Positions 51,604-60,679 of a stretch of 64,000 bases of DNA are shown one piece after another. The notes under the pieces are model-generated. The model ran no database searches. It worked only from the letters and a program-made list of their open reading frames with translations, and was not told the origin of the DNA. Within the stretch, counting starts at the first letter, position 1. Every line of letters begins with the position of its first letter. Source of the stretch: Myxococcales bacterium (lineage in GTDB: Bacteria > Myxococcota_A > Polyangia > Palsa-1104). Location: assembly GCA_003170275.1 (NCBI GenBank), contig PNAM01000042.1:59936-123935 (forward strand), read 5' to 3'. The position numbers and the translations under genes were made by a program.

Positions 51604-53318
51604 TGCAGGCGCACTGGATCCTCGCGCCGTGCGATCGTGAGCGTGCGGGCGTGCTGGGTCTCGCGCTGGGCGTGAGCCCGCTGTGCGCGCAGTTGCTCAT
51701 CAACCGCGGCGTGGACAGCCCCGAGCTCGGCCGTCGCTACCTCGCGCCGCGCCTGGCCGATCTGCGGCGCCCCGACGGTGAGCTGCCCATGTCGGGCTTT
51801 GCGCGCGCGGTGGAGCGCCTGGAGCGCGCGCTCACCGGCGGCGAGACCATCGGCGTGTTCGGCGACTACGACGTCGACGGGGTGACCAGCTGCGCGCTGT
51901 TGACCTCGTTCCTGACCGGCGCCGGCGGTCGCGTGGTGCCGCGCGTGGCGCGCCGCGACACCGGTTACGGGTTCTCCGTCGACGACGTGCAAGCGTTCCA
52001 CGACGCCGGCTGCGCGGTGATCGTCACCTGCGATCTGGGCACCAGCGATCACGAGGCGCTGGCCGCCGCGCGCGCGCGTGGACGCGACGTGATCGTCGTC
52101 GATCACCACCAGGTGCCCGACCGCGAGCCGGACGCGCTCGCGCTGCTCAACCCGCACCAGCCCGGCTGTCGCTTTCCGTTCAAGGGCCTGGCGTCGGTGG
52201 GCGTGGCGTTCTATCTGGCGGCGGCGTTGCGCACGCGGCTCAAGGCGCGCGGGCAGGCGGAGCTGCCCGATCCGCGCGACCTGCTCGACTTGGTCGCCGT
52301 CGGCACGGTCGCCGACATGGCGCCGCTCACCGACGAGAACCGCATCCTGGTTCACTGCGGGCTGCGGCGCTTGTTCGCCAACCAGCGACCCGGGATCGCC
52401 GCCTTGTGCGCGCTGGCGGGGCTGCCCGAGGGCATCCGCCGCACCGCCGACATCGGGCTGCGCCTGGGGCCGCGGCTCAACGCGCCCGGCCGGCTCGGCG
52501 CCGCGCAGACCTCGCTCGATCTGCTGCTCGCGCCCGATGCGCAGCGCGGCGAGGAGCTGGCGCGCGCCTGCGAGGACGCCAACGCCAAGCGCCGCGACGT
52601 GCAGGAGCGCGTGCTCAAGGAAGCGCTGGTAGAGGCCGAGGCCGGCGTGCGCAACGATCACGCGGTGCTGGTGGTGGCGGGCGAGGGCTGGCACCCGGGC
52701 GTGGTGGGCATCGTCGCCGCCAAGCTGGTCGATCGCTTCGCCCGCCCCGCGTTCGTCATCGCGCTCGACGGCGCCACGGGCCGCGGCTCGGGCAGATCTG
52801 CACACGGCTTCGACCTGCACGCCGGGCTCAAGACCTGCCACGAGATCCTGGTCCGCTACGGTGGCCACGCGGCGGCGGCCGGGCTCACCATCGACAAGGC
52901 GCGGCTCCCCGAGCTGTCGGCGCGCCTGCAGACCGCCGCACGCGCCGCGCTCGCCGAAGCCGCGCTCGGCCAGCGGGAGCTCAAGGTCGACGCCGAGGTC
53001 GGCCTCGCCGAGGTCGACGAGCCGCTCGCCACCGAGCTGCAGCGCCTCGAGCCGTTCGGCATCGGCAACCCCGAGCCGCTGTTCGGCTGCCGCGGCGTGT
53101 TGCTCGAGCGCGCGCGCGTGGTCGGCAATCCGCCCGGCCACCTGCAGGTGACCCTGCGCGACGGGATGCACGCGCGCGACGGCATCGGCTTCAACCTCGC
53201 CGAGCGCGCGCCCGACCTGGGCAGCCGCGTGCGCGCGGCGTTCTTCCCCGAGCTCGACACCTTCCGCGGCGTCACGCGGCTGCGCGTCCGCCTGCGCGAG
53301 ATCGTCCTCGAGGTCTGA
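51603..53318 (+). CDS. recJ: Single-stranded-DNA exonuclease RecJ, 571 aa
   Basis: 5'-3' exonuclease of recombination and mismatch repair, DHH family. Seen in order: GVFGDYDVDGVTSCALL (motif I, metal Asp), IVTCDLGTSDHEA (motif II), VIVVDHHQVP (DHH box), GLASVGVAFYLAAAL, GTVADMAPLTDENR, RLGPRLNAPGRLG, EGWHPGVVGIVAAKL (DHHA1), the RGSGRSAHGFDLHAGL stretch and RYGGHAAAAGLTI, then the OB-fold C-terminus. A typical full-length bacterial enzyme. Start codon overlaps the lipoprotein stop. Confidence 0.96.
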   Translation: MQAHWILAPCDRERAGVLGLALGVSPLCAQLLINRGVDSPELGRRYLAPRLADLRRPDGELPMSGFARAVERLERALTGGETIGVFGDYDVDGVTSCALLTSFLTGAGGRVVPRVARRDTGYGFSVDDVQAFHDAGCAVIVTCDLGTSDHEALAAARARGRDVIVVDHHQVPDREPDALALLNPHQPGCRFPFKGLASVGVAFYLAAALRTRLKARGQAELPDPRDLLDLVAVGTVADMAPLTDENRILVHCGLRRLFANQRPGIAALCALAGLPEGIRRTADIGLRLGPRLNAPGRLGAAQTSLDLLLAPDAQRGEELARACEDANAKRRDVQERVLKEALVEAEAGVRNDHAVLVVAGEGWHPGVVGIVAAKLVDRFARPAFVIALDGATGRGSGRSAHGFDLHAGLKTCHEILVRYGGHAAAAGLTIDKARLPELSARLQTAARAALAEAALGQRELKVDAEVGLAEVDEPLATELQRLEPFGIGNPEPLFGCRGVLLERARVVGNPPGHLQVTLRDGMHARDGIGFNLAERAPDLGSRVRAAFFPELDTFRGVTRLRVRLREIVLEV

Positions 53319-53320
53319 CC

Positions 53321-53494
53321 ATGGCGAAGCGGCCCGCCCTCCCGACCCGTGAGATCACCACCATCGTGATGTTCGTCTTCATGATGATCGCGGTGATCGT
53401 GATGAAGAGCCGCTGCTCGCAGTCGGTCGGAAACATGTTCAAGGTGCTCGAGGTGCCACCCGTCGGCGACGCAGGGGCCACCAAAGGTCCTTGA
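53321..53494 (+). CDS. Small single-pass membrane protein, 57 aa
   Basis: Begins two bases after recJ (TGA CC ATG). A hydrophobic helix (TTIVMFVFMMIAVIVMK) follows a basic N-terminus (AKRPALPTRE), then a short cytoplasmic or periplasmic tail. It is seen only as the tail of an out-of-frame long ORF in the supplied track (52406-53494) and could be missed by pipelines. Met-rich helix with no catalytic features. Confidence moderate because it is short, but the clean start and transmembrane pattern favour a real gene. Confidence 0.5.
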   Translation: MAKRPALPTREITTIVMFVFMMIAVIVMKSRCSQSVGNMFKVLEVPPVGDAGATKGP

Positions 53495-53528
53495 CACACT
53501 GTGTCGTGCGCGTTGAGGATGGCGGCAA

Positions 53529-53831
53529 ATGGCCGAGAACAAGATTCACCAAGCCTGGATGAACCTGCTCGGCGTGTTCTCCACCGCCGAGCGTACGCTG
53601 ATGGAATCGCTGGGGCTGAACCCGGAGAACCCGCTGGGCGTCGAGCTGCTCGCGCGCATGAAGAAGAATCGCGAGGAGTTCGAGCGCCGCGTCGATGAAG
53701 GCGTCAAGACCGCCGTCGCCAAGGTGCGCGCGCCGATCGACAAAGAGATCGCGGTCATCAAGTCGCGCGTGGAGAAGATCCAGACCCGCATGGACAAGCG
53801 TAAAGCCGCGAAGAAGAAGGACGAGGCCTGA
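53529..53831 (+). CDS. Phasin-like coiled-coil protein, 100 aa
   Basis: Amphipathic helix over most of the length (EEFERRVDEGVKTAVAKVRA, EIAVIKSRVEKIQTRMDKRK) with a highly basic Lys/Ala end (RKAAKKK), like the PhaI/PhaF phasins and polyhydroxyalkanoate-granule DNA-binding proteins. No catalytic motif. The stop overlaps the dienoyl-CoA reductase start (TGATG). A lipid-granule or membrane-associated coiled coil near fatty-acid genes would make sense; the identification is by pattern only. Start ATG 53529 is the first Met of the frame. Confidence 0.55.
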   Translation: MAENKIHQAWMNLLGVFSTAERTLMESLGLNPENPLGVELLARMKKNREEFERRVDEGVKTAVAKVRAPIDKEIAVIKSRVEKIQTRMDKRKAAKKKDEA

Positions 53832-54694
53832 TGTTCAAGACCGACCTTCTGAAGGGCAAGGTCGTGGTGGTCACCGGGGGCGGCACCGGCCTCGGCAAGT
53901 CGATGGCGCTGCGCTTCGCCCAGTTGGGCGCGAAGCTGGTGCTGACCAGCCGCTCGCTCGATCACCTGCAGCCGGCTGCCGAGGAGATTCGCCAAGCGGT
54001 GTCCGGCGCCGAGGTGCAGGTGGCGGCGTGCGACATCCGCATGCCCGATCAAGTCGAGGCGATGGTGCAGGGCACGGTCGAGAAGTTCGGCAAGCTCGAC
54101 GTGCTCATCAACAACGCCGCCGGCAACTTCCTGGCGCAGACCGAGAAGCTCACGCCCAACGGCTTCGGCTCGGTGGTCGACATCGTTCTGAAGGGCAGCT
54201 TCAATTGTACGCTTCAGTGCGGCAAGCAGATGATCGCGCAGGGGACCGGCGGCAGCATCTTGTCGATCGTGACCACCTACGCCTGGACCGGCTCCGCCTA
54301 CGTGGTGCCGTCGGCGTGCGCCAAGGCGGGCGTGCTGGCGATGACGCGCTCGCTCGCGGTCGAGTGGGCGCGCCACAAGATCCGCTGCAACGCGATCGCG
54401 CCGGGGCCGTTCCCGACCGAGGGCGCGTGGGCCAAGCTGGTGCCGGGCGGCCTGGGCGAGACGACCAACGCGATGGCCACCAAGAAGATCCCGGCCGGCC
54501 GCTTCGGCGAGCACCACGAGCTCGCCAACCTGGCCACCTACCTGATCGCCGACGAGTCCGCCTACATCACCGGCGAGTGCGTTGTGATCGACGGCGGCGA
54601 GTGGCTGATGGGCGGCGAGTTCAACGGCTTCACGACGTTCGACCAGACCGCGCTCGGCCAGATGTTCGACGCGATGCGCCCGAAGAAGCGCTGA
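53831..54694 (+). CDS. 2,4-dienoyl-CoA reductase, mitochondrial DECR1-like SDR, 287 aa
   Basis: NADPH-dependent removal of a double bond from 2,4-dienoyl-CoA, needed for degrading polyunsaturated fatty acids. Rossmann start VVVTGGGTGLGKS, INNAAGNF, then SIVTTYAWTGSAYVVPSACAK in which the ordinary SDR Tyr-xxx-Lys is absent and the Tyr lies earlier (TTYAWTGSAY), exactly as in human DECR1. Then AKAGVLAMTRSLAVEW, RCNAIAPGPFPTEGAW, ELANLATYLIADESAYITGE and GGEWLMGGEFN. These make it DECR1/2-like rather than the unrelated iron-sulphur FadH of E. coli. The fused FadN-like protein and thiolase are 1.5 kb downstream. Confidence 0.88.
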   Translation: MFKTDLLKGKVVVVTGGGTGLGKSMALRFAQLGAKLVLTSRSLDHLQPAAEEIRQAVSGAEVQVAACDIRMPDQVEAMVQGTVEKFGKLDVLINNAAGNFLAQTEKLTPNGFGSVVDIVLKGSFNCTLQCGKQMIAQGTGGSILSIVTTYAWTGSAYVVPSACAKAGVLAMTRSLAVEWARHKIRCNAIAPGPFPTEGAWAKLVPGGLGETTNAMATKKIPAGRFGEHHELANLATYLIADESAYITGECVVIDGGEWLMGGEFNGFTTFDQTALGQMFDAMRPKKR

Positions 54695-54695
54695 C

Positions 54696-55721
54696 CTAGC
54701 GACGCTTGCCCGAGACGCGCTCGGCGCGATAGTCGGCCAACCACGACAAGACCTGGCTCATCAGATCCGGCGGCACCAGCGCCGGATCGATCTTCTCGCG
54801 CGCGTGCCGCGCAGCCTCGAGGAACTCGGTGCGAAAGCTCTCCGAGACTGTCACCGCAGTGAGGCCCTGCTTGACCAACAGGCCGCTCATCAGCGCCTCG
54901 TCCTGCGACGCGCCCACGTCCTCGAAGCGCGCCGCCAGCTTGGCCGCCGCGGTGCGCACCGCCTGCTGATGCTCGACCGGCAGCGTGTCGAACACGCGCT
55001 GCGAGATCACGTTGCACGCGGGCAGCATGCCCAGCTTGAGATCCATGAAGTAGCGCGCCTGCGTCGACCATTGAAACGCCAGCGCCGCGCCCGGCATGGC
55101 CAGAAAGCCGTCGGTGCGGTGATCTTCGTAGGCGCGCGCGGCCTCCTCGACGGGCAGCGACACGCCGTGCATGCCGAGATCGTCTTCGATCTTGCGCCAC
55201 AGCGCATCCTTGTCCCACTGCCAGATCTTGGCGTTGCGCAGGTCCGACAGCGTGCGCACCGGCTCGCGCGAGAACACCAGGATGGGTCCGAAGGTGCCCA
55301 GCCCCAGGTTGACGAACCCTGCGTGCGCCATCTCCTGATCGATTCGCTGGCGCAGGTGCCCGTACACCATGCGCGACTCCTCGCGCGATTGGAACAGCCC
55401 GGCCGCGCGGGTGGCGCTGAGCGACGGCGCCAGCTTCTCGCACAACAGCGCGCCCGCCTCACCGTCGAGCTGGCCCTTGCGGATTCGCTCGAGCACCGCG
55501 AACTCGTCGCCGGCGATCCCGCCCAGGTACCACTTGAGCCGCACCGCGCCGTGGGTCGAGACCTCGATGTCGCGGCTGAACGCCTTCATCTCGCGCGCCC
55601 AGGCCGTGCCCTCCGGCGCCAGGCTGGCCATGCGCAAGAGGACCGGCTCGGCCGAGGCGGTGCCCGACACGAGGAGCAGCGAGAGGACCAGGGCGCGCAC
55701 GCCGAACCAGCGTACCACCAT
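54696..55721 (-). CDS. TRAP-transporter solute-binding protein (DctP-like), orphan, 341 aa
   Basis: Signal peptide (RALVLSLLLVSGTASA), then the TAXI/DctP-type layout: LLRMASLAPEGTAWAREMKAF, GDEFAVLERIRKGQLDG, FGPILVFSREPVRTLSDLRN (the DctP signature), SLPVEEAARAYEDHRTDGF, and a C-terminal helix with DLMSQVLSWLADYR. Binds an acidic ligand in the periplasm. No DctQ or DctM membrane component is encoded nearby, so its transporter, if any, is elsewhere, or the protein acts as a sensor or carrier. The stop lies one base from the stop of the convergent dienoyl-CoA reductase. The ligand cannot be inferred. Confidence 0.82.
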   Translation of the reverse strand: MVVRWFGVRALVLSLLLVSGTASAEPVLLRMASLAPEGTAWAREMKAFSRDIEVSTHGAVRLKWYLGGIAGDEFAVLERIRKGQLDGEAGALLCEKLAPSLSATRAAGLFQSREESRMVYGHLRQRIDQEMAHAGFVNLGLGTFGPILVFSREPVRTLSDLRNAKIWQWDKDALWRKIEDDLGMHGVSLPVEEAARAYEDHRTDGFLAMPGAALAFQWSTQARYFMDLKLGMLPACNVISQRVFDTLPVEHQQAVRTAAAKLAARFEDVGASQDEALMSGLLVKQGLTAVTVSESFRTEFLEAARHAREKIDPALVPPDLMSQVLSWLADYRAERVSGKRR

Positions 55722-55746
55722 TGGGAGGCCCTGGCGGCTACTGTGG

Positions 55747-56087
55747 TCAGTTGCTGTGGACTCGCGACCTCATGCGCTCGGCGCGGGCGCGCACTTCGGA
55801 AGCGGACAGATAGGCCGCGTCGATGGACCGTCTCTCGGCGCCCGCCACCTCGTGCCCCATCGCATCGATCCGCGGCCGGGCGTGCACGACGCGCCCGAGC
55901 GCTTCGATGCATCCGCCCCAAGTCTCCGGGATCCGTTCGGCCCGATGTCCCGCGCGCGAGCCGAAGCCAGGCGGCCGAGCGTCAGTTCACCCGATCGCGC
56001 ATCGAAGATCTGATAGCGAACCGAAAGCCGGGTGGACCCGCGCGGCGCGCGCCGTTCGATCGTCGTGGCGGACACTTGGATGGCCAT
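55747..56087 (-). pseudogene. Possible frameshifted small gene upstream of the TRAP protein
   Basis: Between the TRAP gene and the FadN-like gene (55722-56228) no intact long gene exists. On the minus strand one frame begins MAIQVSATTIERR at ATG 56087 and looks protein-like to about 55950, giving TRLSVRYQIFDARSGEL. The adjacent frame then reads RAERIPETWGGCIEALGR and DAMGHEVAGAERRSIDAAYL to TGA 55747-55749 with typical codon usage. That suggests one ~110-residue gene broken by an indel near 55945, possibly cotranscribed with the TRAP gene 25 bp downstream. No family recognised. Sequencing error or a decaying gene are equally possible. The remaining 141 bp (56088-56228) hold nothing I can identify. 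Confidence 0.35.
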
Positions 56088-56228
56088 CTTGGATGCCGAC
56101 AAAGCACGCGACGTGGCACGCAAAACGTGGAGTTTCGCCACTGTGGATAACTTTCGCGCGCGCGTCTGCGGTCTCCTTGACGCGCTGCCCCAGCTACCCT
56201 ACGTTTCTGCGACTTTCGAGGGAAACGG

Positions 56229-58562
56229 ATGACCAACGAGTTCAAGAAGGTGGCCGTGCTCGGCGCGGGCGTGATGGGTTCGGGGATCGCCGCGCACCTG
56301 GCCGGCGCGGGCATCGAGGTGCTGCTCCTCGACATCGTGCCGCCCGACGGAAAGTCGCAGCGCAACGCGTTCGCGCAAGGCGGCAAGGAGAAGGCGCTCA
56401 AGGCCAAGCCGGCGTCGTTCTTCACGCCGCGTGACGCCGAGCGCATCGCCGTCGGCAACCTGGAAGACGATCTGGCCGCCGCCGCGAAGTGCGATCTGGT
56501 GATCGAGGTGGTGAAGGAAGACGTCGCGGTCAAGCGCGCGCTGTTCGCCAAGCTCGAGCCGCTGCTCGCGCCGCACACCATCGTCGCCTCGAACACCTCG
56601 GGCCTGCCGATCCAACAGCTCATGGAGGGCCGCTCCGAGTCGCTGCGCAAGCGCTTTCTGGTGACGCACTTCTTCAACCCGGTGCGCTACATGAAGCTGC
56701 TCGAGGTGGTGGCCGGCAAGGACACCGACCCGGCGGTGGTCGAGCGCCTGGCTCGTTTCGGCGCCGACGTGCTCGGCAAGGGGATCGTGTTCGGCAAGGA
56801 CACGCCCAACTTCGTCGCCAACCGCATCGGCGTGTTCGCCATGATGCACCTCATCAAGCTCGCGCTCGAGGGCAACTACACCGTCGAGGAGATCGACGCG
56901 ATCTTCGGCGCGCCGATGGGCCGGCCAAAGAGCGCGGTGTTCCGCACCGCCGACGTGGTGGGCCTCGACACGGTCGTGCACGTGGCGCAGAACTGCTTCG
57001 ACAGCCTGAAGAACGACGAGCGCCGCGCCGACTTCGAAGTGCCGGCGCCGATCGCGCAGATGGTCGAGCGCAACATGCTGGGCGACAAGACCGGCGGCGG
57101 CTTCATGAAGAAGACCAAGGAGGGGATCGTCACCCTCGATCTGAAGACGCTCGAGTACCGGCCCCAGCAGAAGGCGAAGTTCGCGTCGGTGGGCGCGACC
57201 AAGGGGCAGGCCAACACCAAAGAGCGCATCCGCACGCTGCTTAAGGGTGACGACCGCGCGGCCGAGATCGCGCGCAAGGTCACCTGGGCGACGCTGACGT
57301 ACTCGTCCCATCGCCTCGGCGAGATCGCCGACGACGTGGTCAACATCGATCGCGGCATGCGCTGGGGCTTTGGCTGGGACCTGGGACCGTTCGAGACCTG
57401 GGACGCGATCGGCGTAGCGGATTCGATCGCCAAGATGGAAGCGATCGGGTGTAAGCCGGCAGGCTGGGTCAAGGAGATGCTCGCGTCCGGCCGTCAGTCG
57501 TTCTACGAACCCTCGGATGACACCTATTGGGATCCGAAGGCGAAGAAGGCCAAGCCGATCGACCTGTCGCCGCGCGCGATCTCGCTGCCGAAGAAGAAGA
57601 AGGTGTTCGAGAACGACGGCGCGACGCTCTGGGACGTGGGCGATCGCATCGCCTGTCTCGAGTTGCACACCAAGATGAACGCGATCGACGCCGACGTGAT
57701 CGCCATGCTGCACAAGAGCGCCGACGAAGCGGAGAAGAACTTCGACGGCCTGATCGTCGGCAACCATGACTCGACCGCGTACTCGGCGGGCGCCAACATC
57801 TTCCTGGTGGTGATGGCGGCGCAGCAGGGCAACTGGAAGGCCATCGAGGACATGGGCAAGTCGCTGCAGGACGGCGTGATGCGCCTCAAGTACGCGGCGG
57901 TGCCGGTGGTGACCGCGCCGTTCGGCCTGACGCTCGGCGGCGGCGCCGAGATCGCCATGCACGGCGTGGCGACGCGCGCGCACTGCGAGCTGTACATGGG
58001 CCTGGTCGAGGCGGGCGTGGGGTTGATCCCCGCCGGCGGCGGCTGCAAGGAGCTGCTCGCGCGCGCGCTCAGCGAGCTGCCCGACGACGCCGATCCGTTC
58101 CCGTACATCCGGCGCATCTTCATGAACGTGGCGATGGGCAAGGTCTCGATGAGCGCCGAGGAAGCGCGCGCGATGGGCATGCTCGACGAGCGCGATCAGG
58201 TGACGCTCAACCGTGACTACCTGCTCGAGGACGCCAAGCAGACCGCTCTGGGCCTGGCGCGCGCCGGCTATCAGACGCCGCGGCGACGCACCTTCCGCCT
58301 GCCCGGCGAGAGCGGCTACGCCACCATCCGCTCGTCGCTGCAGATGATGAAGGAGGCCCAGCAGGTCTCGGCGCACGACGTGATCGTCGGCTCGAAGCTG
58401 GCGTGGGTGCTGTGCGGTGGGCGGACCTCGCCGGCCATGCGCGTCACCGAGCAGCACGTGCTCGATCTCGAGCGCGAGGCGTTCCTCTCGCTGTGCGGCG
58501 AAGAGAAGACGCGCGAGCGCATGCAGTACATGCTGATGAACAACAAGCCGCTGAGGAACTAA
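56229..58562 (+). CDS. Fused 3-hydroxyacyl-CoA dehydrogenase/enoyl-CoA hydratase, FadN-type, 777 aa
   Basis: Two steps of beta-oxidation in one protein. N-terminal NAD-dependent dehydrogenase: [20 protein letters not shown] (Rossmann), catalytic [15 protein letters not shown] (His and Asn-Pro), [14 protein letters not shown], then the 3HCDH C-terminal helices. The C-terminal crotonase (about 465-660) has [20 protein letters not shown], the catalytic Glu in [16 protein letters not shown], then helices to the end. The dehydrogenase-first order matches Bacillus FadN (~789 aa), opposite to E. coli FadB/FadJ. The thiolase ATG overlaps its stop (TAATG). Start ATG 56229; it lies divergent and 141 bp from the frameshifted fragment. 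Confidence 0.93.
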   Translation: MTNEFKKVAVLGAGVMGSGIAAHLAGAGIEVLLLDIVPPDGKSQRNAFAQGGKEKALKAKPASFFTPRDAERIAVGNLEDDLAAAAKCDLVIEVVKEDVAVKRALFAKLEPLLAPHTIVASNTSGLPIQQLMEGRSESLRKRFLVTHFFNPVRYMKLLEVVAGKDTDPAVVERLARFGADVLGKGIVFGKDTPNFVANRIGVFAMMHLIKLALEGNYTVEEIDAIFGAPMGRPKSAVFRTADVVGLDTVVHVAQNCFDSLKNDERRADFEVPAPIAQMVERNMLGDKTGGGFMKKTKEGIVTLDLKTLEYRPQQKAKFASVGATKGQANTKERIRTLLKGDDRAAEIARKVTWATLTYSSHRLGEIADDVVNIDRGMRWGFGWDLGPFETWDAIGVADSIAKMEAIGCKPAGWVKEMLASGRQSFYEPSDDTYWDPKAKKAKPIDLSPRAISLPKKKKVFENDGATLWDVGDRIACLELHTKMNAIDADVIAMLHKSADEAEKNFDGLIVGNHDSTAYSAGANIFLVVMAAQQGNWKAIEDMGKSLQDGVMRLKYAAVPVVTAPFGLTLGGGAEIAMHGVATRAHCELYMGLVEAGVGLIPAGGGCKELLARALSELPDDADPFPYIRRIFMNVAMGKVSMSAEEARAMGMLDERDQVTLNRDYLLEDAKQTALGLARAGYQTPRRRTFRLPGESGYATIRSSLQMMKEAQQVSAHDVIVGSKLAWVLCGGRTSPAMRVTEQHVLDLEREAFLSLCGEEKTRERMQYMLMNNKPLRN

Positions 58563-59740
58563 TGGCCAATCGTGACGTAGCGATCATTTCCGGTGTGCGC
58601 ACTCCGTTCGGCCGCGCGATCAAGGGCAGCTTCAAGGACACGCGGCCCGATCAGCTCGGCGCGCTGGTCATAGCCGAGGCGATCAAGCGGGCCGCCGGTA
58701 TCCAGCCGGCCGAGGTCGACGACGTGGTGCTCGGCTGCGCTATGCCGGAAGCGGAGCAGGGCATGAACGTGGCGCGCATCGCCGCGCTCGCCGCTGGGCT
58801 GCCGGTGGAAGTGTCGGCCATGACCATCAACCGCTTCTGCTCGTCGGGCGTGCAGTCGATCTCGATCGTCGCCGATCGCATCGCCTCGGGCGCGTTCGAC
58901 GTCGGCATGGCCGGCGGGCTCGAATCGATGTCGATGATCCCGATGGCCGGCAACAAGCCGTCGCTCAATCCGGAGATCGTCGAGAAGCACCCCGAGGTGT
59001 TCACGCCGATGGGCATCACCGCCGAGAACATCGCCCGGCGCTTCGAGATCTCGCGGCAGGCGCAGGACGAGTTCGCGCTGCGCTCGCACCAGCGCGCCAC
59101 CGCCGCGATGGCGTCCGGCAAGTTCGACGCCGAGATCGTCGCGGTGAAGACGCGCATCTTCAACGCCAGGGACGAGGTCGAGGAGCTGACCGTCTCCAAG
59201 GACGAAGGCCCGCGCGGCGACACCACGCTCGAGAAGCTCGCCAAGCTCAAGCCCGCGTTCGTCTCATGGCCCACCGGCTCGGTCACCGCCGGCAACTCTT
59301 CGCCGCTCACCGACGGCGCCGCCGCGGTCGTGCTGGCCTCGGCCGATCGCGCCAGGTCGCTCGGCCAGAAGCCGCTCGGCTGGTTCCGCGCGTTCGCGGT
59401 CGCCGGCGTGCCGCCCGAGATCATGGGCATCGGCCCGGTCCCCGCGGTTCGCAAGCTGCTCAAGCAGACCGGCCTCGCGATCGATCAGATCGATCTGTTC
59501 GAGCTCAACGAGGCGTTCGCCGCCCAGTCGCTCTACTGCGCGCGCGAGCTCGGCATCGACCACGAGAAGCTCAACGTCAACGGCGGCGCGATCGCGCTGG
59601 GCCACCCGCTCGGCGTCTCCGGCGCCCGCCTCACCATCACCATCCTCAACGAACTGGCCCGCCGCAACGGCCGCTACGGCATCGTCACCATGTGCATCGG
59701 CGGCGGCATGGGCGCGGCGGCGCTCGTCGAACGCGCCTAG
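58562..59740 (+). CDS. fadA: Acetyl-CoA acyltransferase (3-ketoacyl-CoA thiolase), 392 aa
   Basis: Last beta-oxidation step, cleaving 3-ketoacyl-CoA with CoA to release acetyl-CoA. Nucleophile Cys93 in [21 protein letters not shown], catalytic His in [16 protein letters not shown] and second Cys in [10 protein letters not shown]. The supplied ORF starts earlier inside the upstream gene; ATG 58562 overlaps that stop (TAATG), giving coupled expression with the FadN-type protein. The pair constitutes the core of a FadN-FadA beta-oxidation operon, with the DECR1-like reductase nearby. Confidence 0.95.
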   Translation: MANRDVAIISGVRTPFGRAIKGSFKDTRPDQLGALVIAEAIKRAAGIQPAEVDDVVLGCAMPEAEQGMNVARIAALAAGLPVEVSAMTINRFCSSGVQSISIVADRIASGAFDVGMAGGLESMSMIPMAGNKPSLNPEIVEKHPEVFTPMGITAENIARRFEISRQAQDEFALRSHQRATAAMASGKFDAEIVAVKTRIFNARDEVEELTVSKDEGPRGDTTLEKLAKLKPAFVSWPTGSVTAGNSSPLTDGAAAVVLASADRARSLGQKPLGWFRAFAVAGVPPEIMGIGPVPAVRKLLKQTGLAIDQIDLFELNEAFAAQSLYCARELGIDHEKLNVNGGAIALGHPLGVSGARLTITILNELARRNGRYGIVTMCIGGGMGAAALVERA

Positions 59741-59784
59741 CGGGCTCAAGTTGAGTCTAAATTAGGAGCAGAGGATGCGCCTGA

Positions 59785-60249
59785 TCATTTCGCGGCGTTG
59801 AATCGCTTCACGACTTCGTCGGTGAGATCGGCGCCTGGCTCTTTGGGCGCGTAGAGCACTGCGTTCAGATCGAGGACCCACGAGATCTTGTGGGCCTCGG
59901 CGACCTGCGCGATCGAGGCCTTCATCTTCTGGAACAGGCGCGCGGTCTCGACCGAGAGCTTGTCGTCGATCTCGCGCTGCAGCCGATCGCCGCGCTGCTG
60001 CAGCGAGAGCTGGCGCTCGAGCAGCTCCTGCTTCTTCGGCTCCTCGGCCATCAGCCGCTTGAGATCTTCTTTCTGTACGTCGAGCTCGTGCTGTCGCTTT
60101 TCGAACTCGGTCTGCAGCTTGGACTTCACCTGCCTGCCCTCGTTGCTCTGATCGACCGCGCGCTGCAGGTCCACGTATCCCAGGCGGGTTTCGGCGCGCA
60201 CGATCGTGGGCAGCAAAGTGAGAACAATAGTCAGCAGTATCAGCCGCAT
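59785..60249 (-). CDS. skp: Skp/OmpH-family periplasmic chaperone, 154 aa
   Basis: Holdase for outer-membrane proteins. Signal peptide (LILLTIVLTLLPTIVRA), then the Skp pattern RLGYVDLQRAVDQSNEGRQV, long coiled-coil arms rich in Lys, Glu and Gln (about 45-115), and the return segment ISWVLDLNAVLYAPKEPGAD with DLTDEVVKRFN. Length 154 fits (E. coli Skp 161). The supplied ORF starts upstream; ATG 60249 is used because TATTCT sits 7 nt before it. Divergent from a lipoprotein gene; the BAM genes that often adjoin it are not here. Confidence 0.9.
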   Translation of the reverse strand: MRLILLTIVLTLLPTIVRAETRLGYVDLQRAVDQSNEGRQVKSKLQTEFEKRQHELDVQKEDLKRLMAEEPKKQELLERQLSLQQRGDRLQREIDDKLSVETARLFQKMKASIAQVAEAHKISWVLDLNAVLYAPKEPGADLTDEVVKRFNAAK

Positions 60250-60298
60250 GGAACGCAGAATATCTGAAGGCGAGGCACAGTGGGGGACATCTACCAAC

Positions 60299-60679
60299 AT
60301 GACGACCCTTCGCGTTGTGTTGGTTGGCGCGCTGGCGATGTTCGTTGGGGCGCTGTGGCTCGCAGGTTGCGCGCACCATCCGACGGTGACCGTCGCGTCG
60401 GTGGATCAAGTGCGCATCACCGTCCATCCGTGGAAGAAGAGCCCCAGCGACGTGCGCCTGGTGGGCAAGGCGCCCGACGCCGAGCACTATCGCTTCGTCG
60501 GCCGCGTCGCCGGCCGCGCGCCGTCGAGCGACTTCGTCGAAGGTGCCAAGGACGCGGAAGCCGCGCTCAAGCAGCAGGCGGCCGATCTGGGCGCCGATCT
60601 GGTCAAGATCGATCGCTTGAAACCGTCGCGCCGCGTGGTGCTCGTCGGCGGCCGCGCCTACAAAGCGATCGCAAACTGA
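60299..60679 (+). CDS. Small lipoprotein, RcsF/DUF4156-like, 126 aa
   Basis: Signal with lipobox ALWLAGCAHH, mature Cys near 22, then a compact domain: VTVASVDQVRITVHPWK, HYRFVGRVAGRAP, EGAKDAEAALKQQAADLGAD, LVKIDRLKPSRRVVLVGGRA. The helix followed by GADLVKID recalls RcsF-like and DUF4156 lipoproteins of the outer membrane, but similarity is weak. The supplied ORF is longer; ATG 60299 is chosen because the signal peptide starts there and GGGGGA lies ~11 nt before. The stop is immediately next to the stop of the convergent TPR gene. Confidence 0.68.
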   Translation: MTTLRVVLVGALAMFVGALWLAGCAHHPTVTVASVDQVRITVHPWKKSPSDVRLVGKAPDAEHYRFVGRVAGRAPSSDFVEGAKDAEAALKQQAADLGADLVKIDRLKPSRRVVLVGGRAYKAIAN

